Translations under genes and position numbers: made by a program
The notes under the pieces: model-generated
Databases searched by the model: none
Seen by the model: the letters and a program-made list of their open reading frames with translations, nothing else
What the model was told of the DNA's origin: nothing
Shown: positions 32,512 through 39,889 of the stretch, piece after piece
Layout: each line of letters begins with the position of its first letter
Position numbering within the stretch: the stretch's first letter is position 1
From: Sphingomonas sp. Ag1
GTDB lineage: Bacteria; Pseudomonadota; Alphaproteobacteria; Sphingomonadales; Sphingomonadaceae
DNA: 52,258 nucleotides
NCBI RefSeq assembly: GCF_000980895.1
Contig: NZ_LAZX01000078.1
Span: forward strand, 1-52,258
Direction of reading: 5' to 3'

Positions 32512-34032
32512 TCAGAATAGGCCGAGCGCGTGCTCGTCATAGGAGACGAGCAGATTCTTGGTCTGCTGATAATGATCGAGCATCATCCGGTGGTTTTCAC
32601 GCCCGAAGCCCGATGCCTTGTATCCGCCGAAGGCGGCATGGGCGGGGTACTGATGATAGCAGTTGGTCCAGACCCGCCCGGCCTCGATCGCGCGGCCGAG
32701 CCGGTAGGCGGTGTTGCCGCTCCGGGTCCAGACGCCCGCGCCAAGACCGTAGGCGGTGTCATTGGCAAGTGCGATCGCCTCCTCGACCGTCTTGAACGTG
32801 GTGACCGACAGGACGGGACCGAAGATCTCCTCCTGGAAGATGCGCATGTGGTTCTGACCCACGAACACGGTCGGCTGCACGAAATAGCCCTGGTCGAGCG
32901 CACCGCCCGGCAGCGCCCTGGCGCCACCGACCAGACACTGCGCGCCCTCGGCCTTGCCGATATCGATATAGCCCAGGATCTTGTGGAGCTGGTCCTCCGA
33001 CGCCTGCGCGCCGACCTGGACCGACGGGTCGAGCGGATCGCCCTGGCGGATCGCGGCGACGCGCGCCACGGCGCGCTCGATGAAGCGGTCGAAGATCGAC
33101 TCATGGATCAGGGCGCGCGACGGGCAGGTACAGACCTCGCCCTTGTTGAAGGCGAACAAAGTAAAGCCTTCGAGCGCCTTGTCGAAGAAGGCATCGTCCT
33201 CGTCGAGCACGTCCGCCATGAAGATGTTGGGCGACTTGCCGCCAAGCTCCATCGTCTGGGGGATCAGATGGTCCGCCGCGGCGTGCATGATCTGCTTGCC
33301 GGTGACGGTCTCGCCGGTGAACGAGACCTTGGCGATGCGCGGATTGGCGGCGATCGCCTGGCCAACGGTCCGTCCCGGGCCGGTAACGACATTGAGCACG
33401 CCGGGCGGCAGGATGTCGGCGGTGAGCTCGGCGAACATCAGCAAGGTGAGCGGCGTCTGGGATGCGGGTTTGATGACGGTGCAGTTGCCCGCCGCCAGCG
33501 CCGGGGCGATCTTCCACGCCGCCATCAGCAGCGGGAAGTTCCACGGGATGATCTGGCCGACGACGCCGAGCGGCTCGCGGAAATGATAGGCGATGGTGTC
33601 CGCATCGATCGTCGAGATGCCGCCTTCCTCCGCCCGGATGCAGCCGGCGAAGTAGCGGAAATGGTCGATCGCGAGCGGCACGTCGGCAGCGCGCGTCTCG
33701 CGGATCGGCTTGCCATTGTCGATCGTCTCGGCAAGTGCCAGCAACTCCAGATTGTCTTCGAGCCGGTCGGCGACGCGATTGAGAATCCTGGCGCGTTCGG
33801 CGGGCGCGATCCTTGCCCATTGATCCTTGGCGGCGTGCGCCGCATCGAGCGCGCGCTCGACATCTTCCGGCGTCGACAGCGCGAACTCTGCGATCTGGGC
33901 GCCATTGATCGGGCTCGTGTCGGCGAAATACTCGCCGCCCGCAGGAGCGCTCCAGCGGCCTCCGATGAAATTATCATAGCGGTGTCGGAAGGAGGCCGCC
34001 GCGTTAATGGTCCCGATCGCCTTCTCGAACAT
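32512..34032 (-). CDS. NAD-dependent aldehyde dehydrogenase
   Basis: A 506-residue aldehyde dehydrogenase. [33 protein letters not shown] is the cofactor region, [12 protein letters not shown] the Gly motif, and MELGGKSPN carries the general-base Glu. The nucleophile region reads [17 protein letters not shown] with the catalytic Cys. [10 protein letters not shown] is the late conserved motif. It resembles ExaC/AldA-type enzymes for acetaldehyde and similar substrates. It is the first gene of a minus-strand set continuing into adhP and copA2-copB2. Confidence 0.93.
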   Translation of the reverse strand: MFEKAIGTINAAASFRHRYDNFIGGRWSAPAGGEYFADTSPINGAQIAEFALSTPEDVERALDAAHAAKDQWARIAPAERARILNRVADRLEDNLELLALAETIDNGKPIRETRAADVPLAIDHFRYFAGCIRAEEGGISTIDADTIAYHFREPLGVVGQIIPWNFPLLMAAWKIAPALAAGNCTVIKPASQTPLTLLMFAELTADILPPGVLNVVTGPGRTVGQAIAANPRIAKVSFTGETVTGKQIMHAAADHLIPQTMELGGKSPNIFMADVLDEDDAFFDKALEGFTLFAFNKGEVCTCPSRALIHESIFDRFIERAVARVAAIRQGDPLDPSVQVGAQASEDQLHKILGYIDIGKAEGAQCLVGGARALPGGALDQGYFVQPTVFVGQNHMRIFQEEIFGPVLSVTTFKTVEEAIALANDTAYGLGAGVWTRSGNTAYRLGRAIEAGRVWTNCYHQYPAHAAFGGYKASGFGRENHRMMLDHYQQTKNLLVSYDEHALGLF

Positions 34033-34284
34033 AACCTGACTCCATCTCTATCGATGGCCTGACGGAGTAATCTCTTTGCCCGGGTGGCCTATAAGTAAGT
34101 TCCGCAGAAGGTAGTCTGGTATCGGGGTCGCGGGCTTGAGGGTCAGACACGCCAACAGAGCCGATGACTATTCATCGACTCCTGAACGTATTCGCGCACG
34201 CCTGATCGGAATTATGCCGAGACAGGCGTTACTCGGCCGAGTCTTCTTTTGGCGAGGGCGGCGCTTGGCATTCCAATTCTGGCG
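34033..34284. other. intergenic region upstream of aldehyde dehydrogenase gene
   Basis: 252 bases between the aldehyde dehydrogenase start and the stop of the next minus-strand gene. It should contain the dehydrogenase promoter; I see no clear sigma-70 boxes, ECF element or terminator. Confidence 0.4.
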
Positions 34285-34614
34285 TTACGCCCGGACGCGC
34301 TTTAGGCTCACCCAATCGCCTTTCTGAAGCGTCCCGTCCCTCACGCGGAAATGAGCATAATGGTCGTCGAAAATCTGGTCGACTTCGACATGACCGACAA
34401 GACGGCGGTGGCGCGGCGTTGCGTGATAGACTTCGAGTATCTGCCCGATGTGCGCGCCATCGGCCTTACCCAGGCAGGCCACTGTGCCGCCCGCATCCAT
34501 ACGGACGATCTTGCCGCGCATGAACAAGCTATGGCCGATACCCTGTGCGAGGAGCGGCGTGCTGCCAAAGAGCAGAAAGCCAACAGCAGCACCGACGCCA
34601 AGATGTTTTCGCAT
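34285..34614 (-). CDS. small secreted protein, paralogue of 43041-43397
   Basis: A 109-residue protein with a signal peptide (GVGAAVGFLLFGSTPLLAQ) and a mature part beginning GIGHSLFMRGKIVRMDAGGTVACLGKADGAHIGQILEVYH. It continues to LVGHVEVDQIFDDHYAHFRVRDGTLQKGDWVSL. The end half looks like a small beta-barrel domain, with alternating hydrophobic strands and a DWVSL ending. I cannot name the family. It shares GIGHSLFMRG, V-C-GKADGA-GQ-LEVY, HRxLVGHV and IFDDHxAH with the second copy. The shared His residues and single Cys could bind metal. The start at 34614 has AGAGGA upstream. Confidence 0.75.
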   Translation of the reverse strand: MRKHLGVGAAVGFLLFGSTPLLAQGIGHSLFMRGKIVRMDAGGTVACLGKADGAHIGQILEVYHATPRHRRLVGHVEVDQIFDDHYAHFRVRDGTLQKGDWVSLKRVRA

Positions 34615-34699
34615 CGCTGTTTCCTCTGTCAAGTCAGACGCTCGGACCCGGTTTTGAAAGCTGGGAGCACGGGGCGACGCTGGGCATCGTCAAAGAACT

Positions 34700-34725
34700 G
34701 GCCCGCCGCGGGGGAACGGCGGGCC
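34700..34725 (-). terminator. hairpin, candidate terminator
   Basis: GGCCCGCCG...CGGCGGGCC, a 9-base-pair stem with an 8-base loop, 37 bases after the stop of the Met/His-rich gene at 34762. The minus-strand continuation (agttcttt) is only weakly T-rich. Nearly the same hairpin recurs at 35390-35413. Confidence 0.5.
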
Positions 34726-34761
34726 CTCAGCCCCTGGGGTCTGTTCTCGGGGCTGGAAACC

Positions 34762-35163
34762 TCACATGTCGCTCATCGGCTTGTCGGCCATGGGCTTGGC
34801 GGTCTTCTTCTTCGCCGCCGGCTTGGCCTTCTTCATCGGCATCTTGCAGCAGCCACTCTTCGCCTTACCGGCCATGCCCGAGCCGTTCGATGCAGGCGAG
34901 CCGCCGGACATGCCGGCCATCCCCGACATGCCCTGTTGATCCTGCTGGGCCGGTTGCCCCTGCTGCTTCTGCGCGCCGGCCTGATGATCCTTCATCATCT
35001 GATCGTGCATCTGCTGCCCGCCATGATCCATGCCCTGCTGGTGGGCATGGGCCGGCGCAGCCTGCGCGGGCGCGGGCGTCGACTGGGCGAGAGCGGTGCC
35101 GGCGGCGAAGGTTAGCGTCGCGAAGAGGCTGACGGGCGCCGCGAGAAATGTCGTCTGTCGCAT
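34762..35163 (-). CDS. Met/His-rich secreted protein with Lys/Met tail
   Basis: A 133-residue protein with signal peptide (FLAAPVSLFATLTFAAGTALAQ). The mature sequence is low complexity, rich in Met, His and Gln (HAHQQGMDHGGQQMHDQMM), followed by SGCCKMPMKKAKPAAKKKTAK and MADKPMSDM. Met and His spaced in this way bind Cu(I)/Cu(II), and CCKMPM could be a second site. No known enzyme domain is visible. A TACGTATA element lies 92 bases upstream (35255-35262), as in front of the next gene and of 43041-43397. The likely role is periplasmic copper buffering; this is inference. Confidence 0.75.
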   Translation of the reverse strand: MRQTTFLAAPVSLFATLTFAAGTALAQSTPAPAQAAPAHAHQQGMDHGGQQMHDQMMKDHQAGAQKQQGQPAQQDQQGMSGMAGMSGGSPASNGSGMAGKAKSGCCKMPMKKAKPAAKKKTAKPMADKPMSDM

Positions 35164-35254
35164 TGAGGGTCTCCGAGTGTTCTTCCTGTTGCCCGATCGA
35201 CGTTCCGATCCCGGCAATTCCGAAGCTTCAATGCTGCTAGCGAGACGCTGTCTG

Positions 35255-35262
35255 TATACGTA
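35255..35262 (-). promoter_or_regulatory. shared TACGTATA element
   Basis: On the minus strand the context is CGTAACTTACGTATACAGAC. TTACGTATACAG is shared exactly with the element at 35882-35889, and TACGTATA with 43493-43500. Each is 92-110 bases before a small secreted metal-related gene. It could be a common -10 region or regulator site. Confidence 0.4.
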
Positions 35263-35389
35263 AGTTACGAATCGAAATCCGATCGGCCGTGTGCCTGCTG
35301 GAGCAGGCGCGTAAAATGATGATCCGGGATCGATCAAAAATGTGACCCGGCCTGGTTTTCTCGTCCTGAGACCGGCCAGAAAAGCGATT

Positions 35390-35413
35390 GGCCCGCCGTG
35401 GGAACGGCGGACC
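35390..35413 (-). terminator. hairpin, candidate terminator (second copy)
   Basis: GGCCCGCCG...CGGCGGACC, the same hairpin as at 34700 with one mismatch in the stem, about 68 bases after the stop of the Met/His-rich gene at 35482. On the minus strand it is followed by aatcgctttt, a better T-run than the first copy. Confidence 0.5.
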
Positions 35414-35481
35414 AAGGCTTCGGTTGAAAGCGGCCATGATCTTGTCCGTCAACCTTGTCGTCTGATGGAATGATGGCAGGG

Positions 35482-35772
35482 TCAGCAACCACCGTCCGAC
35501 CTGTGTGACATGCCGGAGGCGCCGTCCTGGTCCTGCGAATCCCGCATCGCCATTCGATGGCCCTGCATCATCTGGCCGTGCATCTGCTCCTTACCGTGAG
35601 CCATGCCCTGCATGTGGGCAGGATCGGGCTGGGCAGGCGCCGGCCTGGCCTTGAGGGTCTCCTCAAGATCGGGCATGCCCGGCGGCATCCCGTCCGCCAG
35701 CACCGGTCCGGCACTGACGGCGAGGAAGCCGAGAGCTGCGAGCGAAGCGATCATTGCCGTCTTCTTGCGCAA
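35482..35772 (-). CDS. small Met/His-rich secreted protein
   Basis: A 96-residue protein. A signal peptide (MIASLAALGFLAVSAGPVLA) is followed by DGMPPGMPDLEETLKARPAP, then HMQGMAHGKEQMHGQMMQGH, MAMRDSQDQDGASGMSHRSD and a terminal Cys. It resembles the neighbouring 34762-35163 product in build and is probably a periplasmic copper binder. It is a separate transcription unit with its own TACGTATA element (35882) and hairpin. Confidence 0.72.
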   Translation of the reverse strand: MRKKTAMIASLAALGFLAVSAGPVLADGMPPGMPDLEETLKARPAPAQPDPAHMQGMAHGKEQMHGQMMQGHRMAMRDSQDQDGASGMSHRSDGGC

Positions 35773-35881
35773 GTATCCATTCCTTCAAGTCTGGGTTTCC
35801 CGTTCGATCGAGCATATGCCCGGTCGATTGTCGCCCCTTCCGGAGCTTGCCCGTGAAATGGTGTCACCTTCCGCCTTGCTG

Positions 35882-35889
35882 TATACGTA
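35882..35889 (-). promoter_or_regulatory. shared TACGTATA element
   Basis: On the minus strand the context is CGCACATTACGTATACAGCA, 110 bases before the ATG at 35772. See 35255 for the shared sequence. Confidence 0.4.
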
Positions 35890-36000
35890 ATGTGCGAAGT
35901 CCGTCTCTGAGATGGCCATAAATTATCGCACTGGCATCGTTGTTGTGCCGATGTGTAACTATGGTTCGGACTCGAGAGCAGGACAGGTCGGCAACAGTGA

Positions 36001-37314
36001 CTAATCCATGGCGGCCAGCAGACGCTCGAGAGGAATAGTGGCAAAAGTGGTGAAGCTGTCAGCAATGGCATAAGGCAGTACCAGCACCCGATTATGTACC
36101 ATCGCGCCGCAGCTGTAGGCTACGTTTGGCACATAACCTTCGCGCTCATCCATGTCCGACCGCAAAAGCGGTAGCTTCGTCCGCGCCAGCAGCTTCGAGG
36201 GATCGTCACGGTCCAGCAGGCACGCCCCGATGCAATAGTTCCGAACGGCGCCGACTCCATGAGTTACGACCAGCCAGCCTTCGTCGATCTCGATCGGCGA
36301 TCCGCAATTACCGATCTGGACAAACTCCCAAGGCCAGCGAGGTTCGATGGCTTTCGCTCCGCCACTCCAGTCGTGAATGTCCGCGGACGTCAGGAACCAG
36401 ATATTTTCGTTATCCTCGCGCCCAAGCATGGCAAAGTGCCCGGCAATGCGTCGGGGGAAAAGCGCCATGCCCTTGCTACCGGTGGCATCCCCACGCAGCG
36501 GTCTGAGTTCGAATGTCCGGAAGTCCGGCGTGGACAACAACTCCTGCCGGACGGACTGGCCGCTAAATGCCGTATATGTACCGAAATAGGTGGCTCGGCC
36601 ATCGTCGTCCAGGAAGCGGACCAAGCGAAGGTCTTCGATGCCACCACGCTGGCTGGGGGTTGTCGGAAAGATCACGATCTCCGAGAGATCGTGGCTGCCA
36701 TCGCACTTGATCCGAATGCCCGCGTCCGGCCCGTCCTCGCCGGAGATGTTTTCAGTCTCCAGCACGAGCGGCATGGGGCTCGGAGGATTGATTGCTATGG
36801 TTCCGTCCGCGGCGCAAAACCCGGTGCGAAAGGTGACGGAGGAGATATGCCCCTCGCCCACGCCTCGCAGGGAAAGAATGAATCGGAGAGAGTTTTCAGG
36901 TACAGCAGACTGATCAGGATGCAGGACGATGCTCGGATTGAAAAGCGCTGCTGCCTCATAGGAATATTCGTTGCAAAAATGGGCACCGATCAAGAGCGCC
37001 TGTTCATGGGTGACCTCGCAATCACAGACGATGATGCCATCAACCTCGTGGAACCGCCGCAAAAACAGGGACGGAACCTCACGATGCCTTCCCGAGAAAT
37101 CATCAAGAATGCGTTGCAACTCATCGTGGAGCGATGCTGGGTCGAGCGCCAGGACGCGGTCGGCGATGCGCTGCGCACGTGGCTGATCCGGTACCGCATA
37201 TTTATAGGTTTCCGTCGACGGCATATAGGGTCTGATCACTACCCTTGCTGGATTGGGGCGGAGCAATTCGGGTAGCCGGTTGACAAATTCGGCGGTTGAC
37301 ACTGACTTCTCCAA
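36001..37314 (-). CDS. GH130-like glycoside phosphorylase/hydrolase
   Basis: A protein of up to 437 residues resembling family GH130 enzymes, five-bladed beta-propellers that phosphorolyse or hydrolyse beta-mannosides and related glycosides. Supporting segments are AALFNPSIVLHPDQ, LRFILSLRGVGEGHISSVTFRTG, IEDLRLVRFLDDDGRATYFGTYTAF, KGMALFPRRIAGHFAMLGREDNENIW and IGNCGSPIEIDEGWLVVTHGVGAVRNYCIGACLLD. The start is uncertain: TTG at 37314 gives the full frame, and the first in-frame ATG is 30 codons later. No sugar-transport or regulatory partner is next to it, which is odd inside a metal island. Confidence 0.72.
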   Translation of the reverse strand: MEKSVSTAEFVNRLPELLRPNPARVVIRPYMPSTETYKYAVPDQPRAQRIADRVLALDPASLHDELQRILDDFSGRHREVPSLFLRRFHEVDGIIVCDCEVTHEQALLIGAHFCNEYSYEAAALFNPSIVLHPDQSAVPENSLRFILSLRGVGEGHISSVTFRTGFCAADGTIAINPPSPMPLVLETENISGEDGPDAGIRIKCDGSHDLSEIVIFPTTPSQRGGIEDLRLVRFLDDDGRATYFGTYTAFSGQSVRQELLSTPDFRTFELRPLRGDATGSKGMALFPRRIAGHFAMLGREDNENIWFLTSADIHDWSGGAKAIEPRWPWEFVQIGNCGSPIEIDEGWLVVTHGVGAVRNYCIGACLLDRDDPSKLLARTKLPLLRSDMDEREGYVPNVAYSCGAMVHNRVLVLPYAIADSFTTFATIPLERLLAAMD

Positions 37315-37556
37315 TACAGATCGACCGTGGAGCGTTCACGCAATCGTAAAGATGGTGCTCGGCATTACCCGACTATCGGGTGGCGGCACGGAAGGCTCCG
37401 GCGATGGCGGGTGCGATGATTTCCGCCGTTGCCGGATACTCGGACTTTGTGCCACGTGCCATGATCGCTGTCCTGGCGTAGTTGTCGGACACACAAGCTG
37501 TGACCGGGGGCTCTGGCCTGAACGTGACTATGTGGGGCACGTGCGAAGCGCGCCGC
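37315..37556. other. intergenic region between GH130-like and csp genes
   Basis: 242 bases. A minus-strand frame reads GTKSEYPATAEIIAPAIAGAFRAATR near 37380-37460 but has no clear start or partner, so I do not call a gene. No strong terminator hairpin seen. Confidence 0.35.
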
Positions 37557-37997
37557 TCAGCTCGACATGTCCGCCATCGTTCGGCAGCTCGCCGCGCATT
37601 TCTTGCAGGTGGCCGAGCAACGCGCGATCCGCTGGTCCGCGCTATGGCGTCCGCATTCCTCGGCGCAGCGCTCGCAAGCGTCGGCGCAGGCGCGGCAGAC
37701 GATGCGGTGCAGGGCAGATTCCCGCAGCATCGAGTTGGCGGTCGCCTGGCACAGTTCCGCACAGTCGTTCAGCATGGCGATCAGCGACGCCGTAGCTGAC
37801 GCGCCGCCTTGCTTCGTCAGCCAAGCGGCGGTTTCCAGGCACATGCGGTGCGAAGCCACGCAATCGTCGATGCAGTCCGTCATCGACATCGCCATCCCTT
37901 CCATTCGATGCTGCTGCGCCGCCGCCGGCACAGCCAGCGTTCCGGCGGCGGCAAGGCCGGCGCCGGCCATCAGCAATTCGCGTCTCTCGATCATCAT
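37557..37997 (-). CDS. Csp-type four-helix copper-storage protein
   Basis: A 146-residue protein with a Tat-type signal (ERRELLMAGAGLAAAGTLAVPAAA) and a four-helix bundle lined with Cys. Examples are TDCIDDCVASHRMCLETAAWL, NDCAELCQATANSM, VCRACADACERCAEECGRH and RCSATCKKCAASC, about 14 Cys in all. In the Csp1/Csp3 family these bind many Cu(I) ions inside the bundle; Csp1 is exported by Tat. The N-terminal HRMEGMAMSMTDC adds Met ligands. GGGAGGTG precedes ATGATG at 37997. It is the last gene of the MerR-reductase-cytochrome operon, 15 bases after the DUF1622 gene. Confidence 0.88.
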   Translation of the reverse strand: MMIERRELLMAGAGLAAAGTLAVPAAAQQHRMEGMAMSMTDCIDDCVASHRMCLETAAWLTKQGGASATASLIAMLNDCAELCQATANSMLRESALHRIVCRACADACERCAEECGRHSADQRIARCSATCKKCAASCRTMADMSS

Positions 37998-38011
37998 GCA
38001 CCTCCCATCTG

Positions 38012-38455
38012 CTATCCCTTGAGCGCTGTGCCGCATCCGGCGGCCTCAGCCGTCGCAGGCGACCCATCCGACGCCGCACGCGCCTTCTCCCGCGCCATCC
38101 GGGTTTCCTCCCAGGGCCAGTGGCCGTTGATCTCGACCCCGAGCGAGATGCTCAGGAAGGTCCGCACCAGCACCAGCCCGGCCAGAACGATGAGATCGTC
38201 GAGCGTTGGGTTGATCACCAGCGACTTGACGATGTCGCCGGCGACCAGAAATTCCAGGCCGAGCAGGATGCTGCGGCCGAGCGCCGAGCGGAACGCGCTA
38301 TAGGCCTCGGTTCGGTCGCCCGCCCTCGCCCGCCGCGCAAACAGAAAGGTTGCGAGCCCCGCGCCGACCAGGATGGTCAGCGTGCCCGCCAGTTCCAGGC
38401 CGATCACCGCGAGCCGGAAGAAGGCGCTCAGCCAGTCGGCCTCAATGGTGATCAT
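38012..38455 (-). CDS. DUF1622-type membrane protein
   Basis: A 147-residue inner-membrane protein with spans AFFRLAVIGLELAGTLTILVGAGLATFLF, ALGRSILLGLEFLVAGDIVKSLVI and LDDLIVLAGLVLVRTFLSISLGVEI. The LGRSILLGLEFLVAGDI and RTFLSISLGVEI segments are characteristic of DUF1622. Function is unknown. The start overlaps the cytochrome c stop by about 14 bases, so it belongs to the same operon. It may anchor or organise the electron-transfer proteins; this is speculation. Confidence 0.8.
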   Translation of the reverse strand: MITIEADWLSAFFRLAVIGLELAGTLTILVGAGLATFLFARRARAGDRTEAYSAFRSALGRSILLGLEFLVAGDIVKSLVINPTLDDLIVLAGLVLVRTFLSISLGVEINGHWPWEETRMAREKARAASDGSPATAEAAGCGTALKG

Positions 38456-39164
38456 ACCAGCCTCGCTTGCGGATATTGTTGAAGCTGTCGGTGGCGTGAC
38501 AGGCATAGCATTGGTCGACGCGCGCCTTCGATCCGGCTGCGCGCTGCGAGACCATGCTGAAATGCTCCATGAAGTGACTCGGCGGCGCCTTGTGGCACTC
38601 GGCGCACTGCGTCGAATTGACCGATGGATGGCGGTAATTGGCGATCTTCCAGCTGTCGGTCTTGTGGCAGCTCGCGCAGTCGGTGCCGAACAGGCCCTGG
38701 TGCGGATCGCGGAACGCATGGCAGCTCGCGCAATTGAGCGCGGTCTCGGGGGTCAGGCTTCGAGTGTTTGTCGACATGCCCGCCAAAGGCTGCCGCCACT
38801 TCGCCATGTCGAGCAACGCGGCGTGATCCATGCGGATGATGCCGCGCTCTCCCTCATGTTCGACGTGGCAGGAGGTGCACTGCGTCGCTTTCGCGTGGAA
38901 CTGCGTCGACTGCTTCGTCCCGAAATCGGTGCCCGCATGGCAGGTGAGACAGGTCCGGGTTTCGACGCCCTTGCCCGGCGTGTGGCAGGCCGTGCATTGG
39001 CCGGCAAAGGACTGGTGCGCGCTCGAGAGCGGGCCGGGCGAGACGAGCTGCGCCACCAGGCCGGCATCCCTCGGCGCGTCCGATCGCATCCGGATCGCGA
39101 CCGCGGCGACCATCACCAGCAGGGCTGCGATGAAGACGGCGTAGGAAAGACGCTGCCAGCTCAT
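38442..39164 (-). CDS. seven-CxxCH multiheme cytochrome c
   Basis: A 240-residue protein with an N-terminal membrane anchor or signal (LSYAVFIAALLVMVAAVAI) and seven CxxCH motifs: CTACH, CLTCH, CTSCH, CASCH, CASCH, CAECH and CYACH. The many extra His (for example FHAKATQC, MDHAAL, NYRHPS, HFMEHF) can supply distal heme ligands. The layout is that of periplasmic cytochrome c3/c7-like electron-transfer proteins. It overlaps the b-type membrane gene by 4 bases, so electrons probably pass from that protein to this one in the periplasm. Cu(II) reduction is one possible end use. Confidence 0.88.
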   Translation of the reverse strand: MSWQRLSYAVFIAALLVMVAAVAIRMRSDAPRDAGLVAQLVSPGPLSSAHQSFAGQCTACHTPGKGVETRTCLTCHAGTDFGTKQSTQFHAKATQCTSCHVEHEGERGIIRMDHAALLDMAKWRQPLAGMSTNTRSLTPETALNCASCHAFRDPHQGLFGTDCASCHKTDSWKIANYRHPSVNSTQCAECHKAPPSHFMEHFSMVSQRAAGSKARVDQCYACHATDSFNNIRKRGWYDHH

Positions 39165-39889
39165 AGCCAGCGCAGCCCGTAATAGATCGCCGCGCCGACG
39201 TGGAGCGCGAGCAGCGCGAAGATGAGACAGCCCAGCAGGATGTGCAGGAACCGCCACCGCGCGAACAGGGTGTTGGTTGCCTCTTCGGCACGGATCGCGA
39301 ATTCGGTATCGGCCAGCGCTGCGGCGATCCCCGCCTTGTCCTGGGGGCGCTGGCCCGCGGACGCATCCCCGGCGACGAACAGATAGCGCTTCCAGCCCGA
39401 CAGCGGCGGGGCTGCGGTATCGGCCTGCGTCGGCGCCGCCGGCTCCTCGAGGAAGGCGGCGCGAAGCGAGGCCAGTTCTGACCTGCGTCCGCGCAGCGCC
39501 CGACCAAGCTGGGCAAGCAGGTAGCGGCCGATGAAGCCGGTGATGACCGTCATCAGCAGGAGGACGGTCAGAAGCAGGCCGACCGGGCTTTCGAGCTTGT
39601 GCGCGGCGTGGACCAGACCCAGGATCGGCGCCAGCACGCCGGCATAGATGTGGATGGCGAGCAGGGTTGGCTTGCTGACGACCCGGGAGAGCGCCTTGTC
39701 GACCCAGGCGATGTGCTTGGCCGCGACATAAGGAAGCGTCAGCAGCATCAGCACGAGCGCTGCGATCCCGATGATCCCGCCGGCCAGGCTACCCGGAAAG
39801 CGGGGCGACACATGCACGAGATAGCCGAACGGGAACAGCAGCAGGAACGCGACCAGCAGGCCCACGGCAATGTCGCTGCGTTCGCGCAT
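39161..39889 (-). CDS. b-type cytochrome-like membrane protein
   Basis: A 242-residue membrane protein with about five spans: IAVGLLVAFLLLFPFGYLV, LAGGIIGIAALVLMLLTLPYV, LLAIHIYAGVLAPILGLVHAAH, GLLLTVLLLMTVITGFIGRYLL and FLHILLGCLIFALLALHVGAAIYYG. His residues occur in pairs on the third and last spans (IHIYAG/LVHAAH and FLHILLG/ALHVGAA), as in heme-b proteins of the cytochrome b561/ferric-reductase type. A soluble loop of ~90 residues separates spans four and five. Overlaps with both neighbours indicate tight coupling. Heme binding is inferred from the His pattern. Confidence 0.75.
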   Translation of the reverse strand: MRERSDIAVGLLVAFLLLFPFGYLVHVSPRFPGSLAGGIIGIAALVLMLLTLPYVAAKHIAWVDKALSRVVSKPTLLAIHIYAGVLAPILGLVHAAHKLESPVGLLLTVLLLMTVITGFIGRYLLAQLGRALRGRRSELASLRAAFLEEPAAPTQADTAAPPLSGWKRYLFVAGDASAGQRPQDKAGIAAALADTEFAIRAEEATNTLFARWRFLHILLGCLIFALLALHVGAAIYYGLRWL

